A stretch of 64,000 nt of DNA, taken from NCBI RefSeq assembly GCF_004359375.1, contig NZ_CP034726.1, positions 930,001 through 994,000 of the forward strand. Direction: 5' to 3'. This document shows, one piece after another, positions 1 to 8,521 of this stretch. How positions within the stretch are numbered: position 1 is the first letter of the stretch; each line of letters starts with the position of its first letter. Origin of the DNA: Acetilactobacillus jinshanensis. Lineage in GTDB: Bacteria > Bacillota > Bacilli > Lactobacillales > Lactobacillaceae. The translations under genes were made by a program, and so were the position numbers. The notes below the pieces were generated by a model, which saw only the letters and a list, made by a program, of their open reading frames with translations, was not told where the DNA came from and searched no databases.

Positions 1-1
1 G

Positions 2-91
2 ATCAGTAAGGCCATTCAAGAATTAAGAAAAGATGGTACCCTCAAGAAATTATCGATTAAGTACTTTGGTCATGATTTAACAACCAAATAA
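2..91 (+). CDS. Amino-acid ABC transporter substrate-binding protein, C-terminal fragment
   Basis: The window opens inside a reading frame of 29 codons ending in TAA. The visible residues include AIQELRKDGTLKKLSIKYFG, typical of the last helix of periplasmic/lipoprotein binding proteins for polar amino acids (glutamine/cystine type), where a 'DGT..K(I/L)..K(W/Y)FG' tail is common. Only the 3' end is present, so substrate and start cannot be judged. A strong hairpin terminator follows about 30 bases later, so this is the last gene of its transcript. Confidence 0.6.
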   Translation: MSKAIQELRKDGTLKKLSIKYFGHDLTTK

Positions 92-122
92 AATATAGCG
101 ATAGATAATTAGTAGTCAACTT

Positions 123-156
123 AAAAACGACCACACTATTATGCGGTCGTTTTGTT
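123..156. terminator. Bidirectional rho-independent terminator
   Basis: The arms AAAACGACC and GGTCGTTTT flank a 12-base loop, with T-rich flanks on both sides. It separates the plus-strand binding-protein fragment from the minus-strand gene that ends at 161. Confidence 0.8.
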
Positions 157-160
157 TACC

Positions 161-1240
161 CTAATTAATTAATAATTCAGATGGATAATGCAGTAATAAG
201 TACCCGTGACCATGATAAAAGGCGATGTCTTCGAATTCATAGTGACCGGTCAACTTGGTGGCCTTGATGTCATTCGGTCTTAAATGATTGAAGTACTTAG
301 TCGGTGCCGACATCAGTTCACCATCGGTTACGAAGTAGATGCGGTTATGTTTAGGATCGTAGCCCATGTTCTGCATGATCAATCCGGGGGCGTTTCGAAT
401 TCCCTGGACCATGTGGAACTGGACCTGGTTATGACTGATCTTACCTTTATATAGCTTAAGGCTACCCATATTAGCGCCACCACGCGGGTTAAAGGTTCTC
501 GTACAAGTGTAGGCATTACCATGCTTATCGAAGGTCAGGACGTCACCCATCGGATATGGATACATGATGAAGTTGATTTGTTTGATCGGGTTCAGACTCT
601 TTTTACCGATTTCCTGAATGCTGGTCATGAAGGACGCACCTTCTTCGTTAGTCAACATCCATAATTTATGCGTCTTGGGATTATAAGCTAAACTTTGGCC
701 ATGGCCACCTTTAAAGACCGGACCAGCGGCATAATTCGTAAATTGTAAATGATGACGCTTTTCGGTAATGTGATAACGAATAATCTGAATTTCACCACGG
801 TTATCGACTCGGTGAGTTACGTAAAGGGTGCCGTGATTGGTAATGGCGATACTCTGTGGATTGTGTTCACTATCGAGATTCTTTAGGCGAGCGTAGGGTT
901 TAAAATTCATTCGCTGGTTACCACCCGCAAAATTCAAGTGTCGGTAGGGGTTGAAGGTTTGATTGTAATGTAGGCTGTAATTATTGGGCTCTGCGTAGTC
1001 CCGGTTATTGACGAAATGAAAATTACCCAACTTAATGTAAGACGTTAGGGCGTTTTGGTGCTGATTGATGATTTTGACCCGGTTGAGTTTAGGGTGTTGG
1101 CCCTGATCAGTGGACCAGGTGGTAAAACTAAGTCCTAAAGCCAACACGATGAAGGTTAATAGGACTTGTAGTAAAAAGACTAAGATTGAGTTTTTAAAAA
1201 TTGAGCGCTTTTCATGTTTACGCATCGTGAATTCACGCAT
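161..1240 (-). CDS. Membrane-anchored or secreted protein of unknown function, beta-propeller-like
   Basis: About 359 residues. One hydrophobic segment near residues 11-33 (SILVFLLQVLLTFIVLALGL) follows a basic N-terminus, so the rest should lie outside the membrane as a signal-anchored or cleaved protein. The body has repeated short strands separated by Gly/Asn/His turns (for example HGTLYVTHRVDNRGEI and HNRIYFVTDGELM), which looks like blades of a beta-propeller. I recognise no catalytic motif. The frame is open to an ATG at 1288, but that lies next to the upstream gene's terminator and has no ribosome-binding site. The ATG at 1240 has AAGAAG nine bases upstream, and a TATACA-like -10 lies just before, so I prefer 1240; 1225 is also possible. 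Confidence 0.55.
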   Translation of the reverse strand: MREFTMRKHEKRSIFKNSILVFLLQVLLTFIVLALGLSFTTWSTDQGQHPKLNRVKIINQHQNALTSYIKLGNFHFVNNRDYAEPNNYSLHYNQTFNPYRHLNFAGGNQRMNFKPYARLKNLDSEHNPQSIAITNHGTLYVTHRVDNRGEIQIIRYHITEKRHHLQFTNYAAGPVFKGGHGQSLAYNPKTHKLWMLTNEEGASFMTSIQEIGKKSLNPIKQINFIMYPYPMGDVLTFDKHGNAYTCTRTFNPRGGANMGSLKLYKGKISHNQVQFHMVQGIRNAPGLIMQNMGYDPKHNRIYFVTDGELMSAPTKYFNHLRPNDIKATKLTGHYEFEDIAFYHGHGYLLLHYPSELLIN

Positions 1241-1309
1241 TATGATCGACTTCTTTGCTAAATATTCTGCCCTTACAGTGTATACCATTAACGATCGGAG
1301 TGGGTAACA

Positions 1310-1338
1310 AAAAAGAGCCCCGATTGAACGGGACTTTA
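1310..1338 (-). terminator. Terminator of the first Sir2 gene
   Basis: On the minus strand a GC-rich stem AGTCCCG/CGGGGCT is followed by a run of six T. It lies directly downstream of the Sir2 stop codon. Confidence 0.75.
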
Positions 1339-1359
1339 GATTAATTAATTTCTAATTGA

Positions 1360-2085
1360 TTAAACGTGTAATTCCTTAAAGAACTTGGTGGCGTCCATCT
1401 GAAGCATCGTGAAATGTGGAACGAACGGGATGCGGTTGATCTTCTGTTCGTTGATCATGATGACCGGTGCGCTTGGGCTCTTGTACTGGTTAAGCATGTT
1501 GAACGGAGCAACTGCCATAGCAGTCCCAACGATCACGACTAAATCAGCTTCTCGCATCATCTGTAAGGCACGGATAATGCTACTGTATTTCATGCCTTCA
1601 CCATAAAGAACTAGGTTCGGTCGGATCTGACCGCCATCTTCTTTATGAATGGGACTCTTTAAATACTGTTGCCAAGGAATGGATTTACCACACTTTAGGC
1701 AGTGGCAATGGTAAATGTTACCATGGAATTCAACTAAGCGGTCTTTCTTGGCGTGAGCCTTATTATACAGGTTATCGACGTTCTGGGTAATGATGCTGGC
1801 ACGGCCTTCACGGGTCAGCTTAGCCTGAGCTTCATGGATAGCGTTGGGTTTAGCGTCTGGATAGTACATCTTAGCCTTCATGAACTTGTAGAAAGTCTTT
1901 GGGTAGTTCATTAAGCAATCATGGCTTAAGTACCATTCGGCAGGCTTGTTATTAGCCTTGTTCTGGGTATATAGGCCACCTTTGGAACGGTAATCCGGGA
2001 TTCCGGATGCGGTAGAAACTCCGGCACCGGTCAGAAAGACAATGTGTTTCGATTTATCGAATAATTTTTGAATCTTAGGATCCAT
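1360..2085 (-). CDS. Sir2-family NAD-dependent protein deacylase (paralogue 1)
   Basis: 241 residues, the length of a minimal sirtuin. The NAD-binding motif GAGVSTASGIPDYR is at 20-33, TQNVDNLY at 100-107 and the catalytic His in FHGNIY at 121. Sirtuins remove acyl groups from protein lysines using NAD. The zinc ribbon is odd. One cluster, CHCLKC (127-132), is present, but the usual second CxxC before the G-x-x-RP segment is absent and reads SPIHKEDGG instead, so zinc would need a His/acidic ligand or be lost. The ATG has AAGG eight to nine bases upstream. A close paralogue lies at 8779-9507 with the same missing pair. The gene is monocistronic, with a terminator immediately after it. Confidence 0.9.
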   Translation of the reverse strand: MDPKIQKLFDKSKHIVFLTGAGVSTASGIPDYRSKGGLYTQNKANNKPAEWYLSHDCLMNYPKTFYKFMKAKMYYPDAKPNAIHEAQAKLTREGRASIITQNVDNLYNKAHAKKDRLVEFHGNIYHCHCLKCGKSIPWQQYLKSPIHKEDGGQIRPNLVLYGEGMKYSSIIRALQMMREADLVVIVGTAMAVAPFNMLNQYKSPSAPVIMINEQKINRIPFVPHFTMLQMDATKFFKELHV

Positions 2086-2299
2086 ATTGTTACCTTCTTA
2101 CGTTTTTTAGCTTTTTAATTCATCTTCATTTACATCTCCATTGTACTAGAGATTGGATATTAGATAAACGATCACGAAAGTAGGTCGAATCCTAATGCCT
2201 TAGGGATTTTCATGGCAAAAAAGTTGAATCGGGAAAGTCGTTAATGTATCATTAACCATGAAAAAGGTTGGTTAATACCTAATTTAACGGGGCTTAGCA

Positions 2300-2328
2300 T
2301 TGTTGTTGGCTCATAACTTAGGTATAAT
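2300..2328 (+). promoter_or_regulatory. Promoter of the HU gene
   Basis: TTGTTG (2300-2305) and TATAAT (2323-2328) are separated by 17 bases, close to the sigma-A consensus. AAAGGAG precedes the HU start codon downstream. Confidence 0.75.
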
Positions 2329-2353
2329 ATAACCATAAAAAGGAGTAAGTACT

Positions 2354-2638
2354 ATGAAATACTTAAATAAATCTGCTGTTGTTTCAAGCATGGTCAAGAA
2401 GACCGGCTTAACTAAGAAAGACGCAACTGCTGCATTAAGCGCATTTGTTGACACTGTTTCCGCTGCATTAGCTAAGAAGCAGGGTGTTCGTTTAATCGGC
2501 TTCGGTTCCTTTAAGGTTAACCATCGTAAAGCTCGTAAAGGCCGTAACCCACAGACTGGTAAGCCATTAAAGATCGCTGCACGCGACGTTCCTGCATTCA
2601 AAGCTGGCCAGGGCTTAAAGAAAGCCGTTAACAAGTAA
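2354..2638 (+). CDS. hup: HU-family nucleoid DNA-binding protein
   Basis: 94 residues, the normal HU length. The dimer-forming N-terminal helices are followed by GFGSFKVNHRKARKGRNPQT, the signature beta-arm that clamps the DNA minor groove, and a Lys-rich C-terminus. It binds and bends DNA without sequence specificity and compacts the nucleoid. It has its own strong promoter, an AAAGGAG ribosome-binding site and a following terminator, so it is transcribed alone, as expected of an abundant protein. Codon use is strongly biased, also consistent with high expression. The antisense frame over this gene is a shadow. Confidence 0.97.
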   Translation: MKYLNKSAVVSSMVKKTGLTKKDATAALSAFVDTVSAALAKKQGVRLIGFGSFKVNHRKARKGRNPQTGKPLKIAARDVPAFKAGQGLKKAVNK

Positions 2639-2681
2639 ATTAATTTTCTTGAATTGATTTTTGTTATATAGCATATAGCGG

Positions 2682-2716
2682 AAAACCGTACTTTGAAAAA
2701 AGTACGGTTTTTTGTT
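2682..2716 (+). terminator. Terminator of the HU gene
   Basis: The stem AAAACCGTACTTT/AAAGTACGGTTTT is followed by a T-rich tail. Confidence 0.85.
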
Positions 2717-2739
2717 TATCTAGTTAATTTGAGTAACAA

Positions 2740-2768
2740 AAAAGAGCCTTGCAAAAGCAAGGCTCTTA
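2740..2768 (-). terminator. Terminator of the EF-Tu gene
   Basis: The stem AAGAGCCTTGC/GCAAGGCTCTT has a four-base loop, with a T run on the minus strand. It lies 30 bases beyond the EF-Tu stop codon. Confidence 0.85.
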
Positions 2769-2797
2769 AAATTAATTATTAATTTAATAAGTCGTAT

Positions 2798-3988
2798 TTA
2801 GTTTAATAACTTAGTAACAACTCCGGCACCAATGGTATGGCCACCTTCACGGAAAGTGAAGCGGGTCTTAGGTTCCATGGCAACTGGCTTCTGTAATTCA
2901 ACATCTAATGAACTTACATTATCACCAGGCATTACCATCTTAGTACCTTTTGGTAAGGTAACCTTACCAGTTACATCACTGGTGTAGAAGTAGAATTGTG
3001 GCTGGTAACCAGTAAAGAATGGACTATGACGTCCTCCTTCTTTCTTGGTTAATACATAAACGTGGGCACTGAACTTAGTGTGAACGTCAACGGTATTAGG
3101 TTTAGATAATACTTGGCCACGAACAACGCCTGTACGCTTAACACCACGGAGTAAGATACCAACGTTATCACCGGCTTCACCGACATCCAAGTTCTTACGG
3201 AATGTCTGTAAACCAGTACATACAGTATCAGTCTTCTGTTTAGTTAAACCAACAATCTGTACAGGATCTTGGATCTTGATAGTACCACGAGAGATACGAC
3301 CAGTAACAACGGTACCACGACCAGTGATGGTGAATACATCTTCGATTGGCATTAAGAATGGCTTGTTGTAAGCACGAGTTGGAGTAGGAACGTATTCATC
3401 AATGATTTCCATTAACTTCTTAACTTGTTCCTGAGCCTTCTTATCACCCTGTAATGCTTTCAAAGCTGAACCACGTACAACTGGAACATCTTTACCTTCG
3501 TAATGGTATTCGGATAATAAGTCACGAGTTTCCATTTCAACTAAGTCGATTAATTCTTTATCTTTAACTTTGTCGACTTTGTTGATGAAGACAACGATGT
3601 ACTTAACACCAGTCTGACGTGCTAACAGGATATGTTCACGAGTTTGTGGCATCGGACCATCATCAGCGGCAACAACTAAGATGGCGGCATCCATCTGAGC
3701 GGCACCGGTGATCATGTTCTTGATGTAATCGGCATGTCCAGGGGCATCAACATGGGCATAGTCACGGTAAGGCGTCTGATATTCTAAGTGGGCGTTGTTA
3801 ATCGTGATACCACGTTGCTGTTCTTCTGGTGCTTTATCAATTTGCTTGTAATCTTCATCCTTAGCTAAGCCCTGTTCAGATAAGACTTTAGTAATGGCTG
3901 AAGTTAATGTTGTTTTACCATGATCAATATGGCCAATCGTACCAATATTTACATGTGGCTTTTTACGGATATACTGTTTTACTGCCAT
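2798..3988 (-). CDS. tuf: Translation elongation factor EF-Tu
   Basis: 396 residues, full length. This GTPase delivers aminoacyl-tRNA to the ribosome. The G1 motif GHIDHGKT is at 19-26, the G3 motif DAPGH at 81-85 (Ala in place of the Cys of E. coli, as commonly seen in lactobacilli), and the G4 motif NKVD at 136-139. The two C-terminal beta-barrels follow, ending in the conserved [14 protein letters not shown]. The ribosome-binding site AGGAGG is strong. The gene stands alone rather than after fusA, with its own promoter near 4060-4070 on the minus strand and its own terminator. Confidence 0.98.
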   Translation of the reverse strand: MAVKQYIRKKPHVNIGTIGHIDHGKTTLTSAITKVLSEQGLAKDEDYKQIDKAPEEQQRGITINNAHLEYQTPYRDYAHVDAPGHADYIKNMITGAAQMDAAILVVAADDGPMPQTREHILLARQTGVKYIVVFINKVDKVKDKELIDLVEMETRDLLSEYHYEGKDVPVVRGSALKALQGDKKAQEQVKKLMEIIDEYVPTPTRAYNKPFLMPIEDVFTITGRGTVVTGRISRGTIKIQDPVQIVGLTKQKTDTVCTGLQTFRKNLDVGEAGDNVGILLRGVKRTGVVRGQVLSKPNTVDVHTKFSAHVYVLTKKEGGRHSPFFTGYQPQFYFYTSDVTGKVTLPKGTKMVMPGDNVSSLDVELQKPVAMEPKTRFTFREGGHTIGAGVVTKLLN

Positions 3989-4021
3989 ATGATAGGCCTC
4001 CTATAAAAATATTTTACTTTC

Positions 4022-4047
4022 CTCGACAAAAATATTTACTCGTCGAG
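4022..4047 (-). promoter_or_regulatory. Inverted repeat in the EF-Tu 5' leader
   Basis: CTCGAC (4022-4027) and GTCGAG (4042-4047) can pair across a 14-base AT-rich loop in the tuf leader. A TATAAT-like -10 lies upstream near 4060. It could stabilise or regulate the mRNA; no function is shown. Confidence 0.35.
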
Positions 4048-4157
4048 AAGCTTCAATGCTTATTATAACCGTTTTTACCCATTAAATAAAACCCCAACGA
4101 GATTTTCTAGAAAATTTTTATATTTCAAAAGTATTAATAACCAATTCAGAACTGTGG

Positions 4158-4358
4158 TATTATATTAACAGAGTGTATATCTCTAGCAATCGCAACGCAG
4201 TGGCTAATGTTGGAGATGCTGGCTTATTGATACTCACTCTTGGCCGCCATTTTAGGCGGGGAAATAACCAAGAATTCAATAAATATAATTTTAACGTTAT
4301 TTTCTGCTGTTATGAAACCTTCTATAAAAGGCCCACAAATTGATGTGGACCTTTTTAT
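4158..4358 (+). ncRNA. Candidate structured small RNA between tuf and bioY
   Basis: This gene-free stretch has an extended -10 (TGGTATTAT, ending at 4163), no open reading frame, and a terminator at 4326-4358. The predicted transcript is about 190 bases. Two strong helices are visible. AGAGTG pairs with CACTCT (about 4172-4250), and next to it CTTGG plus CCGCC pair with GGCGG plus CCAAG (about 4250-4285). Both flanking genes lie on the opposite strand, so it cannot be their leader. I could not match it to 6S RNA, tmRNA, SRP RNA, a T-box or a common riboswitch by eye. Confidence 0.45.
4326..4358. terminator. Bidirectional terminator between the RNA candidate and bioY
   Basis: The imperfect stem AAAGGCCCACA/TGTGGACCTTT is followed by TTTTTATTTT on the plus strand. 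The complementary A-rich side could also stop minus-strand bioY transcripts. Confidence 0.75.
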
Positions 4359-4379
4359 TTTGGCTAATTTTCAAATAAT

Positions 4380-4922
4380 CTATTTTAACAATTCACGCAT
4401 ATGACTGGATTTTCTTACTTCCCAGTACACTAATGCAGCAACCAATGCTTTAATGATGTCACCAGGGGCAAACAGTAAGTTATAAACGACAGCTTTCATC
4501 ATCGGGAAGTGGACCGTAGCCATTAGACCAAGGCTGCCACCAATTTCGTCAACCACGATGATGTTGACGATTGCGACAATTAAGAATAACACCAATAGAT
4601 TCATGTGCTTCCTGCACATCTTCATGAACCAGCACATGAAGAACGGAACGAAGATCCAGCCGTAAACGTAACCGCAGGTCGGGCCTAATAATAACGTCAA
4701 GCCACCGGTACCGGATAAACCGATCACTTTTAACAAGATGAACAGTAGAACGGCAATCGTTCCACGTTTACTGCCTAACAACAGGCCCGCTAACATGACA
4801 CCTAAGTTTTCCAGAACGATTGGGGTTGGTCCTAACGGAATTCCCGGAATGTATGATAATGCCAGCATAATCGCAGCCATGACGGCAATCTGAATTACAT
4901 GATTAAGTTTAGTTGTGCTCAA
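4380..4922 (-). CDS. bioY: Biotin ECF transporter substrate-binding component BioY
   Basis: 180 residues with about six membrane helices. This is the S component that captures biotin for an energy-coupling-factor transporter; the shared EcfA/EcfT subunits are not in the window. Family marks are the N-terminal PIVLENLGVMLAGLLLGSKR segment and GPTCGYVYGW at about 100. The start is TTG at 4922, supported by AGGAGAG seven bases upstream. The promoter -10 sits inside an inverted repeat (4935-4965), which suggests repression by biotin-responsive BirA. Monocistronic. Confidence 0.88.
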   Translation of the reverse strand: MSTTKLNHVIQIAVMAAIMLALSYIPGIPLGPTPIVLENLGVMLAGLLLGSKRGTIAVLLFILLKVIGLSGTGGLTLLLGPTCGYVYGWIFVPFFMCWFMKMCRKHMNLLVLFLIVAIVNIIVVDEIGGSLGLMATVHFPMMKAVVYNLLFAPGDIIKALVAALVYWEVRKSSHMRELLK

Positions 4923-4934
4923 TATAAATCTCTC

Positions 4935-4965
4935 CTAACGATGAGCATTATACGAGAATCGTTAA
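4935..4965 (-). promoter_or_regulatory. Inverted-repeat operator around the bioY -10 box (BirA-like)
   Basis: CTAACGAT (4935-4942) and ATCGTTAA (4958-4965) are near-perfect inverted arms separated by 15 bases. The minus-strand TATAAT box (4947-4952) lies in the centre. Binding would block RNA polymerase. BirA is the expected regulator of bioY in Firmicutes, and the arm spacing fits that class, but the assignment is inferred. Confidence 0.55.
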
Positions 4966-5071
4966 ACTAATGGTCTTTCGATAATTTAAGAATAATGAAA
5001 AACCACGCTTAACCCCGACATAATAGGAAACAACTGGAAATTACACATTCTGCAAAACGTATCATTATTAT

Positions 5072-5104
5072 AAAAACCTTTGATAATCTCGAAATTATCA
5101 AAGG
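5072..5104 (-). terminator. Terminator of the DUF969-DUF979-pcp operon
   Basis: A perfect 11-bp stem CCTTTGATAAT/ATTATCAAAGG is followed by TTTTTA on the minus strand. Confidence 0.85.
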
Positions 5105-5130
5105 CCGTTAAAAATGTAATTCAGAAAGGG

Positions 5131-5799
5131 TTATTTATTTACTTTATTATAATGGTAAGCATTCCCAATATCCTTAAGGTCAGGTTTGCCATCGAATTTC
5201 ACGATTGCTTTGATTGCGGCAGTTACGCCCTTAACGTTCTGTTGTAACGTCAAACTCGGAGTTCCCTTAGGTTTGTTCTTAGTTTGGCTTGGGATGTACG
5301 GGATGTGAATGAAACCGGCCTTAAGATGTGGAAATTCCTTATCACGCATGTATTGAACAGCGTACATGACATGGTTACAAACATATGTTCCCGCTGTCAT
5401 TGATAAACAGGCTGGTAATCCAGCATCTCGGATTGCTTTGACCATTGCCTTAACCGGTAATTGTGAAAGGTATGCCGTTTCACCATCTTTAGCAATCGGC
5501 TTGTCCATTGGTCGGTAGCCGGCGTTATCAGGGACTGAACCATCATCGATATTGACGGCAACTTTTTCAGGGGTTAGACCAATTTGACCACCAGCTTGAC
5601 CAACGTCTAAAACATAATCTGGCTGATATTTTTTAATGGCTTCATGGACTTTTTCACCAGAGCGCTTAAATTCAGTTGGAATTTCTAGTTTAATAATCTG
5701 AGCACCATCGATGGTATCAGGTAACCGTTTAACAACTTCAATGGCTGGGTTAATCGGTTCATTTTCAAAAGGATCAAATCCCGTAACTAAAATTTTCAT
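5131..5799 (-). CDS. pcp: Pyrrolidone-carboxylate peptidase (pyroglutamyl peptidase I), copy 1
   Basis: 222 residues, peptidase family C15. It cleaves N-terminal 5-oxoproline from peptides in the cytoplasm. The catalytic triad is visible: Glu78 in TPEKVA, Cys141 in TAGTYVCNH and His165 in GFIHIPY. Third gene of a minus-strand operon behind DUF979 (28-base gap) and DUF969. That pair is described as a 5-oxoproline transporter, so the unit would take up and release pyroglutamate or its peptides. A second copy (51153-51809) is very similar in sequence but sits in an unrelated operon. Confidence 0.95.
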   Translation of the reverse strand: MKILVTGFDPFENEPINPAIEVVKRLPDTIDGAQIIKLEIPTEFKRSGEKVHEAIKKYQPDYVLDVGQAGGQIGLTPEKVAVNIDDGSVPDNAGYRPMDKPIAKDGETAYLSQLPVKAMVKAIRDAGLPACLSMTAGTYVCNHVMYAVQYMRDKEFPHLKAGFIHIPYIPSQTKNKPKGTPSLTLQQNVKGVTAAIKAIVKFDGKPDLKDIGNAYHYNKVNK

Positions 5800-5827
5800 A
5801 AGTAACAGGCCTTTCTATGTATGTAAA

Positions 5828-6751
5828 TTAAAATGCTAAGAAGTACATCGTAATAATCTGAACTAAGAGCATAATTAACGCAATTAAAATCTGTTTCTTA
5901 ATAACACCGTATGAATCGTGAATTTTTAATAGGCCAACCGGTAATGAATTAAAGGCGGCTGACATTGGCGTCAATAACGTTCCACAATATCCAGCGATCA
6001 TTCCGATCGAAGCAACCACAACGGGTGAACCACCTTGCGCAATTACAAACGGGACCCCGATCGCAGTGGTGATGACGGCAAACGCAGCGAAGGCATCACC
6101 CATGACGAATGTAAATAGAGCCATGGCAACACAGTAAACCGTGACGCCCAATAAATGATTACCAGGCGGGAAGACACCAGCCATTGTCTGCGAAACGATT
6201 TTGCCGACACCTGAAGCGGTGAAGATAACACCTAACATCGCTAATAACTGGGGCTGAATTCCGGCTGAACCAACCTGTCGAACCATTCTCTGAGTATCTT
6301 CATAAAGGGTCTTCGGGCCAGACTTTGCCATGACCATTGCGAAGATTAATGAAATGATTGCGGCAATTCCGATTCCAATCTGACTACCGTTATTACCAAA
6401 GTGGCCAACTTTCGTAATTACGATTGCTAAAATGGCCAGGATAAAGCTGGGTACGAAGATCCAGGCGCCGAGTTTATCTGCGGATTTAGATGCAATCACT
6501 TTATTCAGCGGTTTAATGTGGCCGACCTTGACTTGTTTACATAGTAATAAGAGTCCGGTAATGACAACTAAAATGCCGACAATTTCATAACCGAGCCATT
6601 GACCAATCGAGAAGATAACGGCGTTAATTAACCAAAATAATGAAGTTCCAAACCGAACCGGATTCGTCTTATCAAGTAGCGTTTGAATCGATGCCGTTAG
6701 GAACATTACGCCTAACAGCATGTAGAACGTCGTCATTAAAATATTAACCAT
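5828..6751 (-). CDS. 5-oxoproline transporter, DUF979-family subunit
   Basis: 307 residues with eight to nine hydrophobic segments and no soluble domain. The pattern matches DUF979 membrane proteins, which occur next to DUF969 and pcp in Firmicutes and have been assigned to 5-oxoproline uptake. It lies 10 bases downstream of the DUF969 gene and 28 bases upstream of pcp, all in one direction, so co-transcription is almost certain. Conserved polar and glycine-rich loops such as GDAFAAFAVITTAIG and AGYCGTLLTPMSAAFN probably form the transport path. The substrate is inferred from the family and the neighbour. Confidence 0.85.
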   Translation of the reverse strand: MVNILMTTFYMLLGVMFLTASIQTLLDKTNPVRFGTSLFWLINAVIFSIGQWLGYEIVGILVVITGLLLLCKQVKVGHIKPLNKVIASKSADKLGAWIFVPSFILAILAIVITKVGHFGNNGSQIGIGIAAIISLIFAMVMAKSGPKTLYEDTQRMVRQVGSAGIQPQLLAMLGVIFTASGVGKIVSQTMAGVFPPGNHLLGVTVYCVAMALFTFVMGDAFAAFAVITTAIGVPFVIAQGGSPVVVASIGMIAGYCGTLLTPMSAAFNSLPVGLLKIHDSYGVIKKQILIALIMLLVQIITMYFLAF

Positions 6752-6761
6752 CAGTATTCAC

Positions 6762-7421
6762 CTATTTCTGTAAACGCTTATCGAAGATGTAGTTATAAAT
6801 TACAACGAGAATAAGGATGATGATCGCTGATGGAATGGAATAGACTAACGTCTTGGTAATGTCGATTGGATAACCAATGGACTTCATTGAACTTGCTATC
6901 AGTAATGAACCGCCGGCAACAATACTTAAATCCTGACTAAAGAAGTTACTTAAGTTTTCATCGGCGGCTGCTAATGATTTAATTCCATCGGATTGTTTTC
7001 GGGTAATCTTATGTTGTTTTACCTTAGCGGCTGCAATTGCCATCGGGCAGACTAAAGGCCGAATGAACTGAACTTGACCTTGTAACTGAATTCCGGCAGC
7101 ACAGCCAATTTCACGAATGAAGGTATAAGCATCACAAATCTTACCAGGTGTCAGTGACTTCAGCTTTTTGACCAAACGAGCGGCTTCGACCCGTAAACCA
7201 TGCCGTTCCATGATACCGATCATTGGTAAAGTTAGGAAGAATAGGGAAATCATGCGGTTTTCCATAAATCCTTTGCCCATGATGGTCAGGATTTGATTGA
7301 TATCTAATCCAGAAACGGCTGCGGTCGCGACTGCCGCGATTACAACGACGGCCGAAGAATCAATTTTCAACGCAAAACCAATAATAATTAGAACAATCCC
7401 AATTAATTTCAGGTATTCCAT
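6762..7421 (-). CDS. 5-oxoproline transporter, DUF969-family subunit
   Basis: 219 residues, about six hydrophobic segments, first gene of the operon. DUF969 marks include SLFFLTLPMIGIMERHGL and the DAYTFIREIGCAAGIQLQGQ segment. It is thought to form a two-component carrier with the DUF979 protein encoded immediately downstream. The ATG is preceded by AAAGGTGG on the minus strand. A TATAAT -10 on the minus strand near 7480 probably drives the operon. Confidence 0.85.
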   Translation of the reverse strand: MEYLKLIGIVLIIIGFALKIDSSAVVVIAAVATAAVSGLDINQILTIMGKGFMENRMISLFFLTLPMIGIMERHGLRVEAARLVKKLKSLTPGKICDAYTFIREIGCAAGIQLQGQVQFIRPLVCPMAIAAAKVKQHKITRKQSDGIKSLAAADENLSNFFSQDLSIVAGGSLLIASSMKSIGYPIDITKTLVYSIPSAIIILILVVIYNYIFDKRLQK

Positions 7422-7582
7422 GTAACAACCACCTTTCTTAATGTAAATCTAGGGATATTATCAACTAAGTATGATTATTATAGAGACGATTTGAGTTCAT
7501 TACCTTGTGATTATTTATAAAAAAGGTGTTGATTTAGTTAACATTATTTTAGATTAGCTTAATTAGCCGGCCAAATGGTGAA

Positions 7583-7612
7583 ATAAAAAGGCCACCAATT
7601 TAATTGGTGGCC
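7583..7612 (-). terminator. Terminator of the hypothetical gene at 7643-8095
   Basis: A perfect 11-bp stem GGCCACCAATT/AATTGGTGGCC with TTTTTATTT following on the minus strand. Confidence 0.85.
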
Positions 7613-7642
7613 ATAAGTTTAATAATTCAAAGGAGAACTTAT

Positions 7643-8095
7643 TTATAAAGCATTGCTTAACTGAGCCTGTAATTCACTGGCTTTCGAATGGTTATTCTTG
7701 TCGACACGTTCTAATAACTTGATTGGGTTTGGTAGCATAATCTTCCAGCCTGGTGTATCAGGATTGTTAATGGAGTCATCGGCTTCATCAGTGCTGGCGT
7801 TACCAGTGGACTTTGGCTTATAGAAGACGCTGACCATGAACTTCTTGTTAAGTTTCTTTAAGTAAGCCATGTAGGTGCTTAGAGTACCTAAGTTATCACC
7901 ATGCTTATACTGGTTAGTAACGTATTTCTTAGCGTTGCGGACGGTCAGATAGTGGACGTTAAGTTTATCATGGGTGACCGCCATGTGCGGATTACGCTTA
8001 AAGAATTTATACAGGACCTGGCTAACGTTTAACACCCACTTATTCTTTGGCTTTCTGCTGTCAACATATTTATTGAGGACTTCACTACTCTTCAT
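7643..8095 (-). CDS. Hypothetical cytoplasmic protein
   Basis: 150 residues, soluble, rich in Lys and Asn, with no signal peptide or membrane segment. I do not recognise the family. A poorly ordered linker (TGNASTDEADDSINNPDT) separates an N-terminal helical half from a short C-terminal segment. The frame is open to 8116, but the ATG at 8095 has AAGGAG nine bases upstream and is preferred. It has its own terminator and probably its own promoter. Confidence 0.6.
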   Translation of the reverse strand: MKSSEVLNKYVDSRKPKNKWVLNVSQVLYKFFKRNPHMAVTHDKLNVHYLTVRNAKKYVTNQYKHGDNLGTLSTYMAYLKKLNKKFMVSVFYKPKSTGNASTDEADDSINNPDTPGWKIMLPNPIKLLERVDKNNHSKASELQAQLSNAL

Positions 8096-8342
8096 AGAAA
8101 ACAGCTCCTTTCTCAATGAATCAATTAAAGTACGGTCAGCAGGGTTACTGAATGTACGTCTTAATCATTAACGAACCTTTTGATTTATTTCGTCCCTTTT
8201 ATTTATTATTTAAAAGCTATTTTGATGATATAGCTAGGATTTAGTCGTTTATGACGTAAATAGACGGATAATCTTGATATGGCGGGATGTGCAATTCGCT
8301 AATGATTAATAATAATTAGTTGAATTTGGTATAAAACCACTA

Positions 8343-8371
8343 AGGTCCCTGAGCTCTCGCTCATCTCAGGG
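8343..8371. repeat. Hairpin in the 8.1-8.5 kb gene-free stretch
   Basis: CCCTGAG and CTCAGGG can pair across a loop of about 11 bases. No clear T run follows on either strand, so it is a weak terminator at best. A promoter-like TTGAAT/GTATAAAA lies just upstream. The rest of 8117-8512 shows only the promoter of the next small gene (TATAAT near 8469-8474). Confidence 0.35.
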
Positions 8372-8521
8372 TTAGTTCATTTTTACTGGCTAAATTTAAT
8401 TAGCGCTGTGGCGTTTTTCAAACCCTTGAGAATGACCGCAATAACTACAAGAATAAACAGATACTTTATAATGGCAATCTTGGCAGCAGGGGGATTAAAT
8501 AGATTATAGGAAGTGATCAAA

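Noticed and set aside
2311-2634. 107-codon minus-strand frame over the HU gene
   Set aside because: Pure antisense shadow of a highly biased, conserved gene.
4158-4358. 6S RNA or T-box identity for the structured RNA
   Set aside because: The two ends do not pair with each other as 6S requires, and no AGGGUGGNACCGCG-type T-box sequence is present.
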